From assembly GCA_028274465.1 (NCBI GenBank), contig CM051455.1, positions 125,585,462 to 125,649,461 of the forward strand: DNA of 64,000 nucleotides, in the 5' to 3' direction. The notes beneath the pieces are model-generated. The model saw only the letters and a list, made by a program, of their open reading frames with translations, made no database searches and had not been told where the DNA came from. How positions within the stretch are numbered: the stretch's first letter is position 1; every line of letters begins with the position of its first letter. Below are positions 45,281 to 57,700 of the stretch, in pieces. This DNA comes from Plantago ovata (taxonomy: Eukaryota; Streptophyta; Magnoliopsida; Lamiales; Plantaginaceae). A program made the position numbers and the translations under genes.

Positions 45281-46919
45281 GCAATTACTGCAAGAAGAGT
45301 ATCAAACTTGAGAATTCAATATTATTTGAATAGAAGATTGCAAGCATGCAAGATGATAGAAGGTGAATAGGTTGGCCATTTCAACATGAACGGTAATAGG
45401 AAACGAGGGCAATGTGTGACCGTACATTTGGACCAATGGACCATACAGATATCACGGAGATAATAATAAGAATCCAAAAGGAGAGTAAAGGTTGATAGAG
45501 TAGTCAAATGAGAAATTGTCAAAGGAAATGGTTACAAGAAAAGTTATAGAGGATAAATGGCAGAAGAAAGTATAAGAGAAAGGAAACCAGAGAAGAAAAT
45601 AGTTAAAGGTGAAACTGGTGAGAAAGTATTTGAAATAAGAGTACTCGGTTTAGAAATCAATGGGCAAAAGGTTAAGAATAAAAATTACAAAATGGTGAGA
45701 TCCATGATAAAACTGTATGAAAGGGAATTGAAATGCTATCGAGATACAAGTGAAAGAAGAGATAAACGAGGTCAAGGGTAAATGAGGCAAATGGGTATAA
45801 TCAACAACTGAAGGTCCATTGAATGTACGTAGCAACAACAGTATAAGTATGATGAAGAAATGTATCGAATGGCATACGACACATTAACAATGAATTGCAC
45901 ATATAATAGTAAAGATAAATGTCCATTTTCCCCCGGGCCGGATGCCCAAACGGTATAAGAAGAAAAGTCTAAAATCCTTACCTCTTTCATCATAACTTCA
46001 ATGAAATTCTAAGAGACCATGGAAGCTAACTAGCATTAGCACCTATTGGTACCAAAGGAGATCCAGTTTAACGCTCATTCGTGATTGGATATAGAACTGG
46101 TACAACTAATACTATTATTTGTTAACCACTAATGTGATCTTAAGTTTCTACAAATGATGCCTGTAATAATTCTATTCCTAGTTTAACACTTTAACTTTAA
46201 CTCATAATTCTTGATTAATTAGATGATTAATTTTAACTATCAATTCTTATTAGTAGTGGTAGTAGCGTTAGTCTGGACCATGTTCAGATTAATCAATACA
46301 TGGAAAATGATTATGTAATAAACTTTGAGGCATGACATCGACTAGTTCATAAGTGAATAAATTATATAACTATTAACTTTGGCATATATGTATTGAAGTC
46401 CCTAGTCCCTGTAAACGTCTCGGGTTTCTTTTAAGTAACTTGTCCATTAAACTGTCTAACTGAACACTAATACACTATTAGTCCTTAATCTCTCTCAAAA
46501 TATTAGTTAATATTGACAAAATCCAAATCTAAACAATATACTACTCTATTAAGTGTTGCTACAAAGTAAACTGCTCTTGTCATTCGAGAGATCAGGTCTT
46601 GGCCAGTTAATTAATACTCATTAATTAGGCATAGATAACTTAAATGTAAATGAGACTGGTAATAAAATTGTTCAGCGATCAACCTTTCCGAATCGTGTGT
46701 GAGCTAGCCTTCACCATCACTTCATCTGTCCTCCAAGAAATCACCGATGCGAGTATCTGACTATCTCAACAATTCCGTGCCGTCAAACATCAAGCTACAC
46801 GTACCGTCATCCGATCGGTTGTATTCTCTATCGTAACATTTGTTCCTATGTGGATAATATGGCTTAATTTAAGTGGTGATATTTGGACTCATAATCCTCA
46901 ACTTCATTTCTGTTTGTCT

Positions 46920-47037
46920 TTATCTCATCTTTCATTTAATTGCTCATGTTTTCATTCGTAAAACTAATGGGTTGGTTCGTCCTTATCTCATCTTTCATTT
47001 AATTGCTCATGTTTTCATTCGTAAGACTAATGGGTTG
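46920..47037 (+). repeat. 63-bp tandem duplication
   Basis: TTATCTCATCTTTCATTTAA recurs at 46920 and 46983, and each copy ends in CTAATGGGTTG. Lies inside the LTR-like unit. Confidence 0.85.
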
Positions 47038-47586
47038 ATTAGGCAAAAGAGTTGAAGAGGTAATGAAAGAAGGGATTTAATACATGATAGAAATGTTAAG
47101 CTATGTTCATAGCTGTGCTGGAAGTAGTGGTGAGGTGACAAAGAGTAATTATAAGGGAGATGATACTGCCAGAGCAGCTATGATGCTGCCAGAGCAAATG
47201 TCATCTATCCTAGGTAAAGTTAATTGATTAGAGACTAATAATGAATTGATTAAACTTGGTAACAAAGTTTCTTCAATTAATTTCACCATGACCCTCGACC
47301 AACAACTTTAGCATTTTAGTCCCATTTTAGTTGTGAAATCTTTATGTAACCGGGAGTTATTTTATACCTATGCATTTTGATAGTTACTTAACAATAATTT
47401 CACCAATCTGGATATTACGGTTTATAATATACGCCATTTATTTATATTTAAGTTGTCTGATAATCAAATACAATAAAGTCAAGTGTCTCGTATTATTTTA
47501 ATAACCTTGATTTTTCTCCGGACCTTTGTTTCACCCTTAAACTAATAAATTAATATTTGACTCATAATATAGGGGCGTTACACCTC

Positions 47587-48837
47587 GGGCCGCCATTACC
47601 GTCTCTGCCACCACTCTCACTTCTCAAACAAGGTCTTCAAATTCATTTCTTTGTCGAAAGGTAAGAGTTGGGTGATTTTCAATATGAATATGTGATCTTC
47701 AATCTTGGGTCCTTAATTTTATGTTTCTGCATCTGAAATAGATAAAACAAATATAAAAAGAAGAAAAATAAGACCTAATACGCTGTTTGAACAGCTTTCC
47801 AAACAAATAGTAAGAGATGTTGCCCTAAAACGGTCGGTTCTCGGTTCATGAACCGGCGATTCATGGAACCGAATGAAAATCCACGGTTCACTAGTTTCGA
47901 TTGAGTCTGAACCGTAACCAAAACTCTGACCAACAGTTTTGGTAACCGTAACCGTCAATTCGGTTTGGTTGGTGGTTTACGATTAATTTTGGTCGAGTCT
48001 AGTTGGTTGGTTCAGAAGTATAGCATATTGACCAAAATGAGAATTTGTTGGGTCCCAATTGTAATATATATCGAACTTGATATGAAATCAAAGACTTCTC
48101 CGGGCACAATTTTAGGAGTTCGAGATGGATCATATTCATCATTAGAAGTTTGTGTTAGGATCTGGTCAAATATTAGAGTTTGACCCGGAGTCCGTTTTCA
48201 AGACATAGGTCCACTATCATGTGTCAAGTATGTGCATTAGAATTGGTGTAGCATGAAATAAAGCAGACATAAATAAGAGAGTAAGTCTCATGAGAGGTAC
48301 GTCAAGCTAAGAGAGAAACCTAAGACCACATTTCTAGTAATTACAAAAGCTAGCTTCTAAAAGAATCTTAACCCAACCAAAAGCTCAAAACTGGGTCAAA
48401 CCGGATCCAAACTATATATATGGGGTAATTTTATAGAAAAAAAATTGTACCTCATTATATTTCGGGCCAATTACATCTGATACCCCTGCTATTTTCATCT
48501 ATTAAAGATTAACCCAACTATATTGCTTAATACATATACAACCCATGCTATATGAATCTAATTACATATTAATAATCCATGAATTTGACTTTCGATGCTC
48601 TAAAACCTGGAAGTTACCTTATTGCCCTCATCTGAATTTCGAATTTTGAAATTTGCCAAACAACATGAAGTTTCATTTATTACACATTTATCCCAAATGT
48701 TTTTATTTTTACAAAATTAACACAAAGTACTTAGAAATTAACCCACATAACTTAATTATACTTTAAAGTAGTCAATAAATTTATTTTAAAACAAACACCT
48801 ACAAAAATTGAATTTCAGAATGGGTCCCAAATTATTT
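47587..48837. other. Intergenic DNA with CGGTTC-rich stretch
   Basis: No gene. 47830-48010 has many CGGTT/AACCG motifs in both orientations, like subterminal repeats of hAT transposons, but I could not find matching termini. Confidence 0.45.
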
Positions 48838-49170
48838 TATATTTTGCTTTGTTCCATTTCTTTTATTTTTTTATCAAGAAAAAATAAATAGTAAATAAAT
48901 AATTAATTAAAAAAAGATGGGAAGAATATGAACAGTAGCTCCGATCGGAGTTTTGGAAAAGCTCCGACCGGAGCTCAGGAAAAGCTCCGATTGGAGCTCT
49001 CAAATCGGAGCTACGGAGCTTGCAATCTCAAATCGGAGCTACTGCAAGCTCCGATCGAGCTCTGGAAAAAGCTCCGATCGGAGTTGTTCATCTTCATCCC
49101 TTTTATTTTTCTAATTTATTATTTATTTTTATTAATAAAAAATTAAAAAAAAAAAGGAAAATAGAAAAAT
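48838..49170. repeat. Fold-back region with GCTCCGATCGGAGC palindrome array
   Basis: 48938-49085 contains about seven palindromes or half-palindromes related to AGCTCCGATCGGAGCT. AT-rich arms on both sides are roughly complementary (ATGGGAAGAATATGAACAG on the left; the reverse complement of the right side has GGGATGAAGATGAACAAC). It may be a small fold-back transposon. No coding. Confidence 0.6.
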
Positions 49171-49890
49171 GAAAATAGGAAACATGAAAAAGAAAAAGGA
49201 AAAAATAAAAAGGAAAGGGCTTAAGGGCATGTTTGTTTTCAAGGAATTGAGATTGAGCTTATAAGTTAGTCAACCCCTTGGGTTAGATTGTAATTGTTTG
49301 GGAAAGATGGGTCAAGATAAAAAGTGAGTGTTTAGCGGGAGTGGTGGACTTAATTTTGTCTTTATGTTTGAGACACAAACAATTGTAAAGAGAAGACCGA
49401 TCATTTCTAGAGAGAGAAAGCTACCATCAGTCTCTACCACTTGCCGTCGTTCTCCACCGCCCTCCCTCGTTCACAGCTCATCCGCATGCCTTAGATTCTT
49501 CTTCTAGTTGCATAATGATCGAAACTAGCTATAAAGGTAATTATTCGTCATCTGCGTACATAATTTTTATGTTTTCTTCCTCTATGAGCTTCTACATCGA
49601 CGACCGACTTAACAGAAAATATGCTAGATCGACATTGTTGTAGTTATTTGGATATAGATTTATGTAGATTTGTATTTGAATCGGTTGTTGTAGTTCTTTA
49701 CATCTAAATCTAAATTTATGTAGATACGAAAATGACCAAATTTTATCGTCATATATAACAAACCAATTGCGCGATAGTTAAGCACAGACGCCAGATTCGG
49801 CAACGAAATGAAGCGCTTGCTTTTACATTGCAATACTACTGTCTTATAATGAACCACACGCCTCGCTTTAACGACGACAAGCAATAACAG
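49171..49890. other. Downstream flank of the DUF1218 gene
   Basis: AT-rich DNA with a GGGCATGTTTGTTTTC motif near 49225, found at the ends of some plant hAT MITEs. No second end was identified and no gene seen. Confidence 0.4.
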
Positions 49891-51403
49891 CTACACGAAC
49901 TGTCGCCTCACGTAAGCGTCTTCATGTACGAAAACAGGCCCTTGACCGTTCTGTGGATGGTTGACTTGAGGCTGTCCCATTGCGATTTCACCTTGTGTTG
50001 TAGGAACAGGTTTAGTTTCTGAGGACAGGATGAGATAATACACAATCCCTAGCGCCAAACTTGCAAGTGATAAAAGAGCTGCTCCAGCAAAAGCACCGGA
50101 TTTCACGGTATAACAGAAGCCAGGGAATATGCCCAGCTCGCTATCATATGAATTATTAACCACTGCACCTGCTACAAATATGAGGAATGCGACCATCGTC
50201 CCAAACCTGAGTAATATGGTACGGAGAAGGAACTTGCGTTAAATTCACATTGCAGGAACATTAACAAATTAACACATTATAGAAGTAATTTGAAAATGCA
50301 AGCAACATTCGAGACTCTAGCTAGTCCCACATTCGAACAAGAAGCACTTGGCTGAATGGTATCGTATTAAACATTGATGCAATCAAAATCCCACATCTCG
50401 TACTTAGGATGGTATTGCTTTTACTTGTGCTTATAAAATGCATAGTACTCCATAATCTCAAGTCACAGCTAGTCGTCAACACTAGCTCAAACATAAACCG
50501 GGAAATGACAAATCAATTACCAGACACCAAAAACCCGAGTGAAGGAAGCATACTTTAATCTCTAAAGAGTAACGGTGGCGACTGGTAAACACAATCAAGA
50601 AACATACTTAAAGACAGATAGAAAACATGAGATGTTTATCGAATGAAGTACCAAGAAACAGCAAAAGAGACTACTGCGAGTGTCCAATTTGGGTTTAATT
50701 GGTGAGGTCCTCTAGTGCAACAACAAATGCATCTACCGGCAGCACTGATTACAATCTGAGCAATCAACTGAGAGATGGCTGCAGTTATTCCAAGCCCATA
50801 AGCAGGGGTCCTTGGATATCTACAAGTGTACAAGGAGGCATATTGCACCTGTGTCATGACCAAAGCATTAAAACAACAATACAATTAATAAATTAACCAA
50901 AATGCAGATCAAGTCATTAGGCCAAAAATCACAAGCCCCCAATCTTTGCTGAACACATCAACTGTTTGATAACATTTTACACTTATTTATCATATATAGT
51001 AATCCTATGTAATTCCGTTCCCTAAAACTTAGATTCTTGGGTGCGCCACAAGAAGCATAATAATTGAGTTTATTTCAAGAATCTCGGTACAGTACGATTA
51101 GTGAAGTAGACTGGGGTGAAAAAGAAGACATTTACACTACCGAGGAAGAAAGAAAAAAAGCATTTTCAGGTAAGATGAAATTCTGCAATTCAAGAAATGA
51201 AACGTTCGCCTTTTGTACAACAGAATGAAGAAGCATACACAGAAATGGAAGGTTACTAATGGTAAATTGAGTTGCGTAAATCATAAATGTATGTATTAAT
51301 AATGTACCTTATTCCTGGTAGCTTCAGCAGCAAAGCCAGTGACAGCAGAGAGCAAAGCCAAGAAACCAACCACATAGCAAACAGCCTTCTTGTTTCTCTC
51401 CAT
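49891..51403 (-). CDS. DUF1218 family membrane protein, three exons
   Basis: Exons 51403-51308, 50848-50652 and 50206-49891 join in frame with GT/AG introns of 459 and 445 bp (donors GTACAT and GTACTT; acceptors ACACAG and ACTCAG) to give 202 residues, the usual length for the family. The start MERNKKAVCYVVG leads into a first membrane helix (about residues 7-26). The conserved VQYASLYTCRYPRTPAYGLG block and CICCC cysteines follow, then helices at about 90-115 and 133-155 and a polar tail ending VRRQFV. Arabidopsis DUF1218 members include MODIFYING WALL LIGNIN-1/-2 and VCC, linked to lignin content and leaf vein patterning, in the secretory system. Which paralogue this is cannot be told. No disruption is seen; it is the clearest host gene here. 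Confidence 0.9.
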
Positions 51404-51604
51404 TTTTCTTTCTTTCTTTCTTACTTGCTCTCTTCCACTTGAGATTTTTTAATGTCAGTTGTGTAAAATTTGTCTCTTTTTCTTGATATGATTTTGGCTT
51501 CACCTGTGTGAATAGTAAAACATAGAAAAAGGTAGAATATTTCCAATTCCAACTACCTAACAAGCGTTACAAAACTGTGAATCTGTATTCCATTTTAGTT
51601 TTTT

Positions 51605-51711
51605 TTAGACGTTAGAGGTAACCATTATAACACCTTCTAATAGAGACTGTGGTCTCCATATGCGGACCCCACATTAGAGGATGTCACAGCTGTTATGCCC
51701 CTAACGTCTAA
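51605..51711. mobile_element. Short fold-back MITE upstream of the DUF1218 gene
   Basis: 107 bp. The left arm TTAGACGTTAGAGGTAACCA and the reverse complement of the right arm TTAGACGTTAGGGGCATAAC match over about 40 bases with gaps. It lies about 200 bases upstream of the start codon. No clear target duplication. Confidence 0.6.
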
Positions 51712-51880
51712 TAAATATTTTTATTCATGCCACATGGAACGCTTGTACCAATGGCTTTACAAGTTTTCTCTTTTTGATAACCTTTTTCATATACTGTACA
51801 TTACGCTATGTTGTTTTGGTCTTTTGGATTCGAAGTGTATTCAATGTAAATTGAACTAAATTAAAATATATAAATTTGTA

Positions 51881-52131
51881 CTTCCTCTGGAAATTTTAAA
51901 TAACTCAATTTGATTTTGTTGACTTTTTTCACATTCAATTTGATCTCAATTTAATCATAATTCATTACGAAAGGATCATTTTAAATTTATATTATAAAGA
52001 TATAAGAAGTACACTTCATAATATAATTTTTAAAATTATATTTGTACAATGAATTATGATTAATTTGAGTTCAAACCGAATATAAAAAGTTAACAAATCC
52101 AAATGTGGTTCTTTAGAGTTTATAGAGGAAG
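51881..52131. mobile_element. Stowaway-type MITE
   Basis: 251 bp. Left end CTTCCTCTGGAAATTTTAAA; right end inward CTTCCTCTATAAACTCTAAA; arms pair for about 60 bases around TTTGTTGACTTTTT. TA precedes the left end; the right flank is CA, probably a mutated TA. Confidence 0.7.
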
Positions 52132-52340
52132 CAATATAAAAGTCAAAGAGGCAAAAATTCGAACTCCCATAACTTTCTTTTTTTTAGTTTAGTTTTTTTT
52201 TATTTTACAAGTTTCTATCTCACAATATTATAGGTCCTACTACTAAAATAAGCATTGTACATGTATACAAGTATCTATCAATTAAAAAATATGAGATAGA
52301 GGGGTAGAGAGAGAAATCTAAGAATACCAAAGTTTCCTTC

Positions 52341-54748
52341 TTGGGTGGCCGTTTGCCTGATCGGCGTAATATCTATCCGGCCAATCGTCGTACAAATTCG
52401 GATGGGCTTCATAGGAACAGTGGGAAGGGGTTTCAGGGTAAAGAGGTTTATGCTACTATGAGGAATCAACGACGCGGGGGCTGGGCGACTGATAGGGAGG
52501 CCGAAAACGAAGGTTGGCAAACCGTCAGTAGGAGGAGGCGTTCAGAGAGGAGTAGGGAAGAAGCCATTTACAACAAGGTAATCAATGATAAATACCAAAA
52601 TTTATATGTGGCTAATTTCCCACCGGACTGGGAGGGTAGAGATGTTCATGAGCTTATGGAAAAATATAGAAAAGTTGCAACAATTGTGAAACCTAAGCGG
52701 CTGAATAAGGATGGAAGACCTTTTGCTTTTGTGAGATTCAGGAGAACGAAGGATGATGATGCTTTGGTAGAAAGAATTAAGAAGATTTGGATTGGGTTGT
52801 TTAAGCTTATTGCTAATAGAGTGTACTTCACTGTAAATGGGAGGGTGGATAAGGAGCCTGTTGAGAGAGGGTTGAATACAACACATGTGGTGAAGAGGAT
52901 TTTGAGAAGAGGTGAGGAAGATACTGGTGAGGTGGTGGTCAGGAACCGTGAGCCTGCGCAGAGGTTGCAGGCTAGGCGGGTTGGGAACAATTCAGGAAGA
53001 CAGGGTCGTATAAACGTTGGTAAAAACATGTTGTGGCAGGAAAAGGGAAGTAAAAGGGTTGAGAATGGCGGGCATAGAGGGGGTAAGGATTCTGTGATGA
53101 ACAGCAGAGAGGAGAATCAGGTTGATAGTGAGGAAGAAAGATGGGCGAAGAAGTGTTTGGTGGGGGAGATGGTTTTTGATTTGGACAAGTCACAAGTCCA
53201 AACATTGTTGGACAATAATGGATATAATGGATTCAAATGCAAGCGTCTAGGTGAATATAGATGGGTGTTGGAACACGATGATGAAGAGGTGAGGGGAAAA
53301 CTGCTACAAGAAGACAGTGAGTGGAGTAAAGAACGTTTTCAAACGTTGCGACCATGGGAAAAAAGGGATGTAAATGTGCATAGACTTGTGTGGATCAGTT
53401 GCTATGGTGTCCCTCTACATGGGTGGTGTGTTAAGAATTTTGAAAATCTTGGATCTAGGTGGGGTAAGATCATTAAGGTTCACCAAGATACAGTTGATAA
53501 AGTCGACCTGAGAAAAGGCCGTATTTTAGTTGAGACTCCGACATTGATTTTATCCGATGTAAAGCTTCTCTTTGGATTAAGGAGGAGAAGTTTGAGGTTC
53601 ATTTGGTTGAAGAGTTCGCTGAGGAGCTGGAAGTTTGCTATGAATGCCGGGGAAATGATATCGGTTCGGTGAAGAGGTGGCTGCTTGGGAAGAATTGTAA
53701 TAGGTCCGGGGTTGGCGGGCTGGTGGAGGTTGAGTCGAGTGGCGAATCGTACAGGGATGACGAAGATAAAGGAAGCTGGTTTGGGTCAGAGTGGGGTGGT
53801 TCTGTAAACATTTAGGAGGGGATGTCAGATGAAGAGAGAGACTTAAGATCGTGTGTTCCGGAATCTCCTCTGGAATTTATGAGTGTGGACAGAAAGAAAG
53901 AACTCATTAAGTCTTTGGGCGATAAGGAAATGGAAGAGAGGCCTTTGTTTGGTTCGTTTGGGAGGAAGGGCTTGGAGGATGGGAGAGTCGACCAGAGTCT
54001 ACAGAATGCTGTCGTGGCTGGTGAGACTCAGAATGTATTAGCGGAGCAATCTGCTATTGCGGCAGAATATATTGGTCAGCCTGTACCGATTTTGGAGGAA
54101 GTGGGTTTTTATGATGGTGTGACTAAACGAGCAGGTAGTGTGGAGGCGGAATCGGTAAACAGAGGACTAGGCTCGGATCCCTTTGGTCTTGCTAAATTTA
54201 TTAATCAGACAACGTCCCAAAATTGGAGAATCATCAATGGTGATAAAGTTGTTACTGGGGGAAGGTCTGTTACTCTTAACTCGTTAATCAGTATAGATAA
54301 ACATAGAATTGACCCGGTTGTGGTTGGTACCAATCCAAAGCAGAAGCGTGAGGGTAGTAGCACTATGGGAGCTGAGAAGGTGAAGGGGGCAGATTGTGAG
54401 CTTGAGGATGAGGGTGATGGCAGAAATAGTAAGTGCCTCGGGGTGATTAGAAGCAAACCTACGAACAAGCGGGGTAGGAAACCTAAGCAAGTTACAATCA
54501 TTGTTGCAAGTCCTCGTAACTCCCCGACAACGAGTCAAATTGAGGCTTGCAATGCGAGGATTAGGAGGAATATCCATGAGGAGGCGGTGGAGTTGGTTAA
54601 AGAAGGGGTGGCCATGGGAATCCTAAAAGTGAATGATGAAGTTAAAGCAGTTGAAGCGTTTAGCGAATGGGAGAGGAGAGATAGGGAGCGTCTTGGGAAG
54701 GAGAGGGAGGTTGTGGTACATAAAATTGTGGATAATGAAGATGCTTAG
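52341..54748 (+). pseudogene. LINE ORF1: RRM and DUF4283-like RNA-binding protein, broken
   Basis: A basic N-terminus (NQRRGGWATDREAENEGWQT) is followed by an RRM at about residues 80-165 with RNP-like NLYVANFP and FAFVRF. A DUF4283-like domain lies at about residues 275-400 (WAKKCLVGEMVFD, WISCYGVPLHGW). The C-terminal half continues in the next frame with ESPLEF and a basic KPTNKRGRKPKQ patch near 54460-54490. ORF1 would coat the LINE RNA. The start is uncertain: no ATG precedes the RRM before 52458. It carries a one-base frame change near 53566 and an in-frame TAG at 53813-53815. Its end overlaps the ORF2 start. Confidence 0.75.
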
Positions 54749-57700
54749 TTTTAACATCCGTGGGTTGGGGGTAGATTGAAGAGGAAGGAAATTCGTGAAA
54801 TTATTGGTAAAGAGAAGATTGATTTTGCTTGTATTCAAGAGACGAAATTAGGGATGGTTGATAGAAGGTTGGTTGAAAGTATTTGGGGTAATTCTAAGGT
54901 GGATTGGATTTATACCGGGTCGAATGGTGCTTCAGGTGGGATATTGAGTATGTGGAATGTTGAAGTCTTTAACAAATCTGATTTTTGGAGTGAAGATGGG
55001 GCTTTGGGAGTTAAGGGGCGATGGTTGGGTGTTGATGTTGAGATTGTAAATGTATATTCAGCGTGTGATGTTAAGAAGCAGATTGATCTTTGGAATGTGG
55101 TGGGAGAGCGCATGAAGAGGGTTATTGGTGGTATTTGGTGTGTGTGTGGGGATTTCAATGCTATTCGATGTTTGGATGAATGGAGAGGTTGTTCGAGTGG
55201 TGAGGGGAGGAAGAGGGGTATGGTGGCTTTTAATAATTTTATTGAAGCTAATGAGCTAGTTGATTTGCCACTATATCGTAGAAAATTTACTTGGTATAGG
55301 GATAATGGTCGGAGTTGTAGTAGTATTGATAGGTTCCTTTTTTGGAAGGATGGATGTCGAGATGGCCAAAACTTATTCAAGTGGGGATTAAGAGGAGGTT
55401 AACTGATCATGTTGCACTTGTTGTGAAGGAAGATGGCAAGGATTGGGGGCCAAAACCTTTCCGATTTATTAATTCTTGGGTTAAGGAGGAGAAGTTCATG
55501 AAATTGGTAGAAGAAGAATGGAACAATGGGGGTATATCGGGTTGGGGTGGTTTTGTTTTGAAGGAGAAATTAAAGAGGTTGAAGTGTCGTCTTAAACAAT
55601 GGCATTGTAGAGATGGGAGTGTAATTGATAGGAAGATTGAAGAGCTGGAGGCAGGGATTGAGGAATGTGATCTGTTGATTGAAGAAGGCGACATGGGGGC
55701 TGATTTGGGTTCTGAAGTGATGGCTGATTCTGGAAGTCAGGGGCGGTTGGTGTATGGGGTTGATGGTGCTGCTGTAGATGTTAATTTGGTGGGCATTAGT
55801 GGCGAGGGGAGGATTGGAGGAGGTGCTAGAAAGGAGGACCAGCAGAGTGAGGTGGCTTTGGAAAGGGAAGTGAATTTGCTGAAGAAAAGACATGAATTTA
55901 TGAAATCCTTGGAGGAGCTTCTTGGGAAGAAGGAGAGACTTCGATTACAACAAGCGAAATTGAAAAGGGTTAATGAAGGGGATACGAATACACGGTTCTT
56001 TCATGGTGTTGTGGAGAGAAGGGGTAGGCTTAATGCTATTAGAGGATTGAGAATTGAAGGGAGGTGGGTTAAGGAGGTGGATGTAGTTAAAGAGGGAATT
56101 AGAAGTTTCTTTGAGAATCATTTTAGGGAGGGGAAGTGGGTTGGTGTTGGCCTTGCGAATCTTGATGGGAAAAAGTTGGAGTATTCGGATAGCTTGTGGT
56201 TGGAAAGAGAGTTTGAGGAGATGGAAGTTAAAAAAGCGATATGTCCATGTGGTGCTAACAAAAGCTCGGGTCCCGACGGGTTTGGTGGACAATTCTATCG
56301 ATCATGTTGGGATATTATCAAGGTGGATGTGCTAAGATTCCTCACCGAATTCCATAAAAATGGTAAGCTTTGCAAATGTATGAATAGCACTTTCATTACT
56401 TTAATTCCTAAAAGAGCAAACCCCGATGTGTTGAGTGAATATAGGCCTATCTCTCTTGTTAGTAGTGCTTATAAAATTGTTGCTAAGATTCTTGCTTGTA
56501 GGCTTGGTGGTGTGTTGGAAAAAGTGATAGCGGAAAATCAATCGGCCTTTATTGGGGAGAGAAACATTTTAGATGGGGTTGTGGTTGCTAATGAGATTGT
56601 GGATGAGGCCTTGAGGAAAAAAAAAAGAAGATTTTTGTTTTTAAAATTGATTTTGAAAAGGTCTATGACTCTGTTCGGTGGGATTTTCTTTTTGATATGT
56701 TGAGAGTGTTGGGTTTTGGTGAAAAATGGGTTGGGTGGATTAAAGAATGTGTGTCTAGTGTTAGCACTTCTATTCTTGTTAATGGAAGCCCCACTAAGGA
56801 GTTTTTGGTGGGTAGGGGATTACGCCAAGGTGATCCTCTATCACCTTTTCTCTATTTAGTGGTGGCGGAAGGCTTGAGTAGAATGATCTCTAGAGCTTGT
56901 GAGTTGGGAAGGTTTAAACCGGTGTGTGTTGGTAATGATAAAATTCCTGTGTCTCATTTACAATTCGCGGATGACTCAATATTTTTTGGGGAATGGTGTG
57001 ATGAAAACTTTTCACAATAAAATGTGTGCTTAGATGTTTTGAATTCTTATCCGGTCTAAAAATCAACTTTGGTAAAAGTAATCTCTTTGGCTTGGGGGTT
57101 ACGGGAAGTGAACTTGGGAAATGGGCAGATTTTTTGAATTGTGATGTCGGTACATTGCCCTTTAATTATTTGGGACTACCGATAGGGAGTAAAGCTAGGA
57201 AGGAACAAACTTGGGGGAAGGTGAAAGAAAGATTGGAAAAAAAATTGGGGGTTTGGGAGAATAAGTTTTTGTCATTTGGTGGTCGATTAGTTTTGGATAA
57301 GTCGGTTCTTGATTCCCTTCCAATCTATTACTTGTCTTTCTTTAAAATTTCAAAAAAAGTGGCAAAAGTGTTAGTTGGGTTGCAAAGGAATTTTGTATGA
57401 GGTGGGGGTGTAGATAAAGGGAAAAGGAAAATACCGTGGGTTAGTTGGGAAAGGGTTTGTGAAGCAAAGGAGGAGGGGGGTTTGGGGTTAAAAAACTTGG
57501 AGAACTTTAATCTAGCTCTTTTAGGAAGATGGATGTGGTGATTATTTCAAGGTTCGGGGGATTTATGGGTTAAAATAATACAATCCAAGTATGGGCAATT
57601 GATTGATTGTGTCGAGTGGTTTAAACGGCATGGTAAAAAGCATCATAAGTGGTCCGAGTGGTGGGAAGATCTTGTAAAAGGGGTGGTGAGTAGAGATTGG

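Larger units (their letters stand above)
44449..47582 (-). mobile_element. Solo-LTR-like unit, possibly from a chromovirus-type gypsy element
   Basis: 3134 bp whose minus strand begins TGTAACGCCCCTATATTATG and ends GGCGGGGCGTCACA, the end pair common in long chromovirus (Tekay/Del) LTRs. CCTC flanks both sides (44445-44448 and 47583-47586), a four-base match where five are expected. No coding region, primer site or second LTR is seen, so a solo LTR left by recombination is the simplest reading. The family is inferred from the ends and length only. Confidence 0.45.

Noticed and set aside
47830-48010. hAT MITE based on CGGTT/AACCG motifs
   Set aside because: Subterminal-like motifs are present but no matching termini or 8-bp duplication could be found.
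49660-49884. 74-residue minus ORF downstream of the DUF1218 gene
   Set aside because: No similarity, low complexity, and it starts beyond the gene's own stop; probably chance or 3' UTR.
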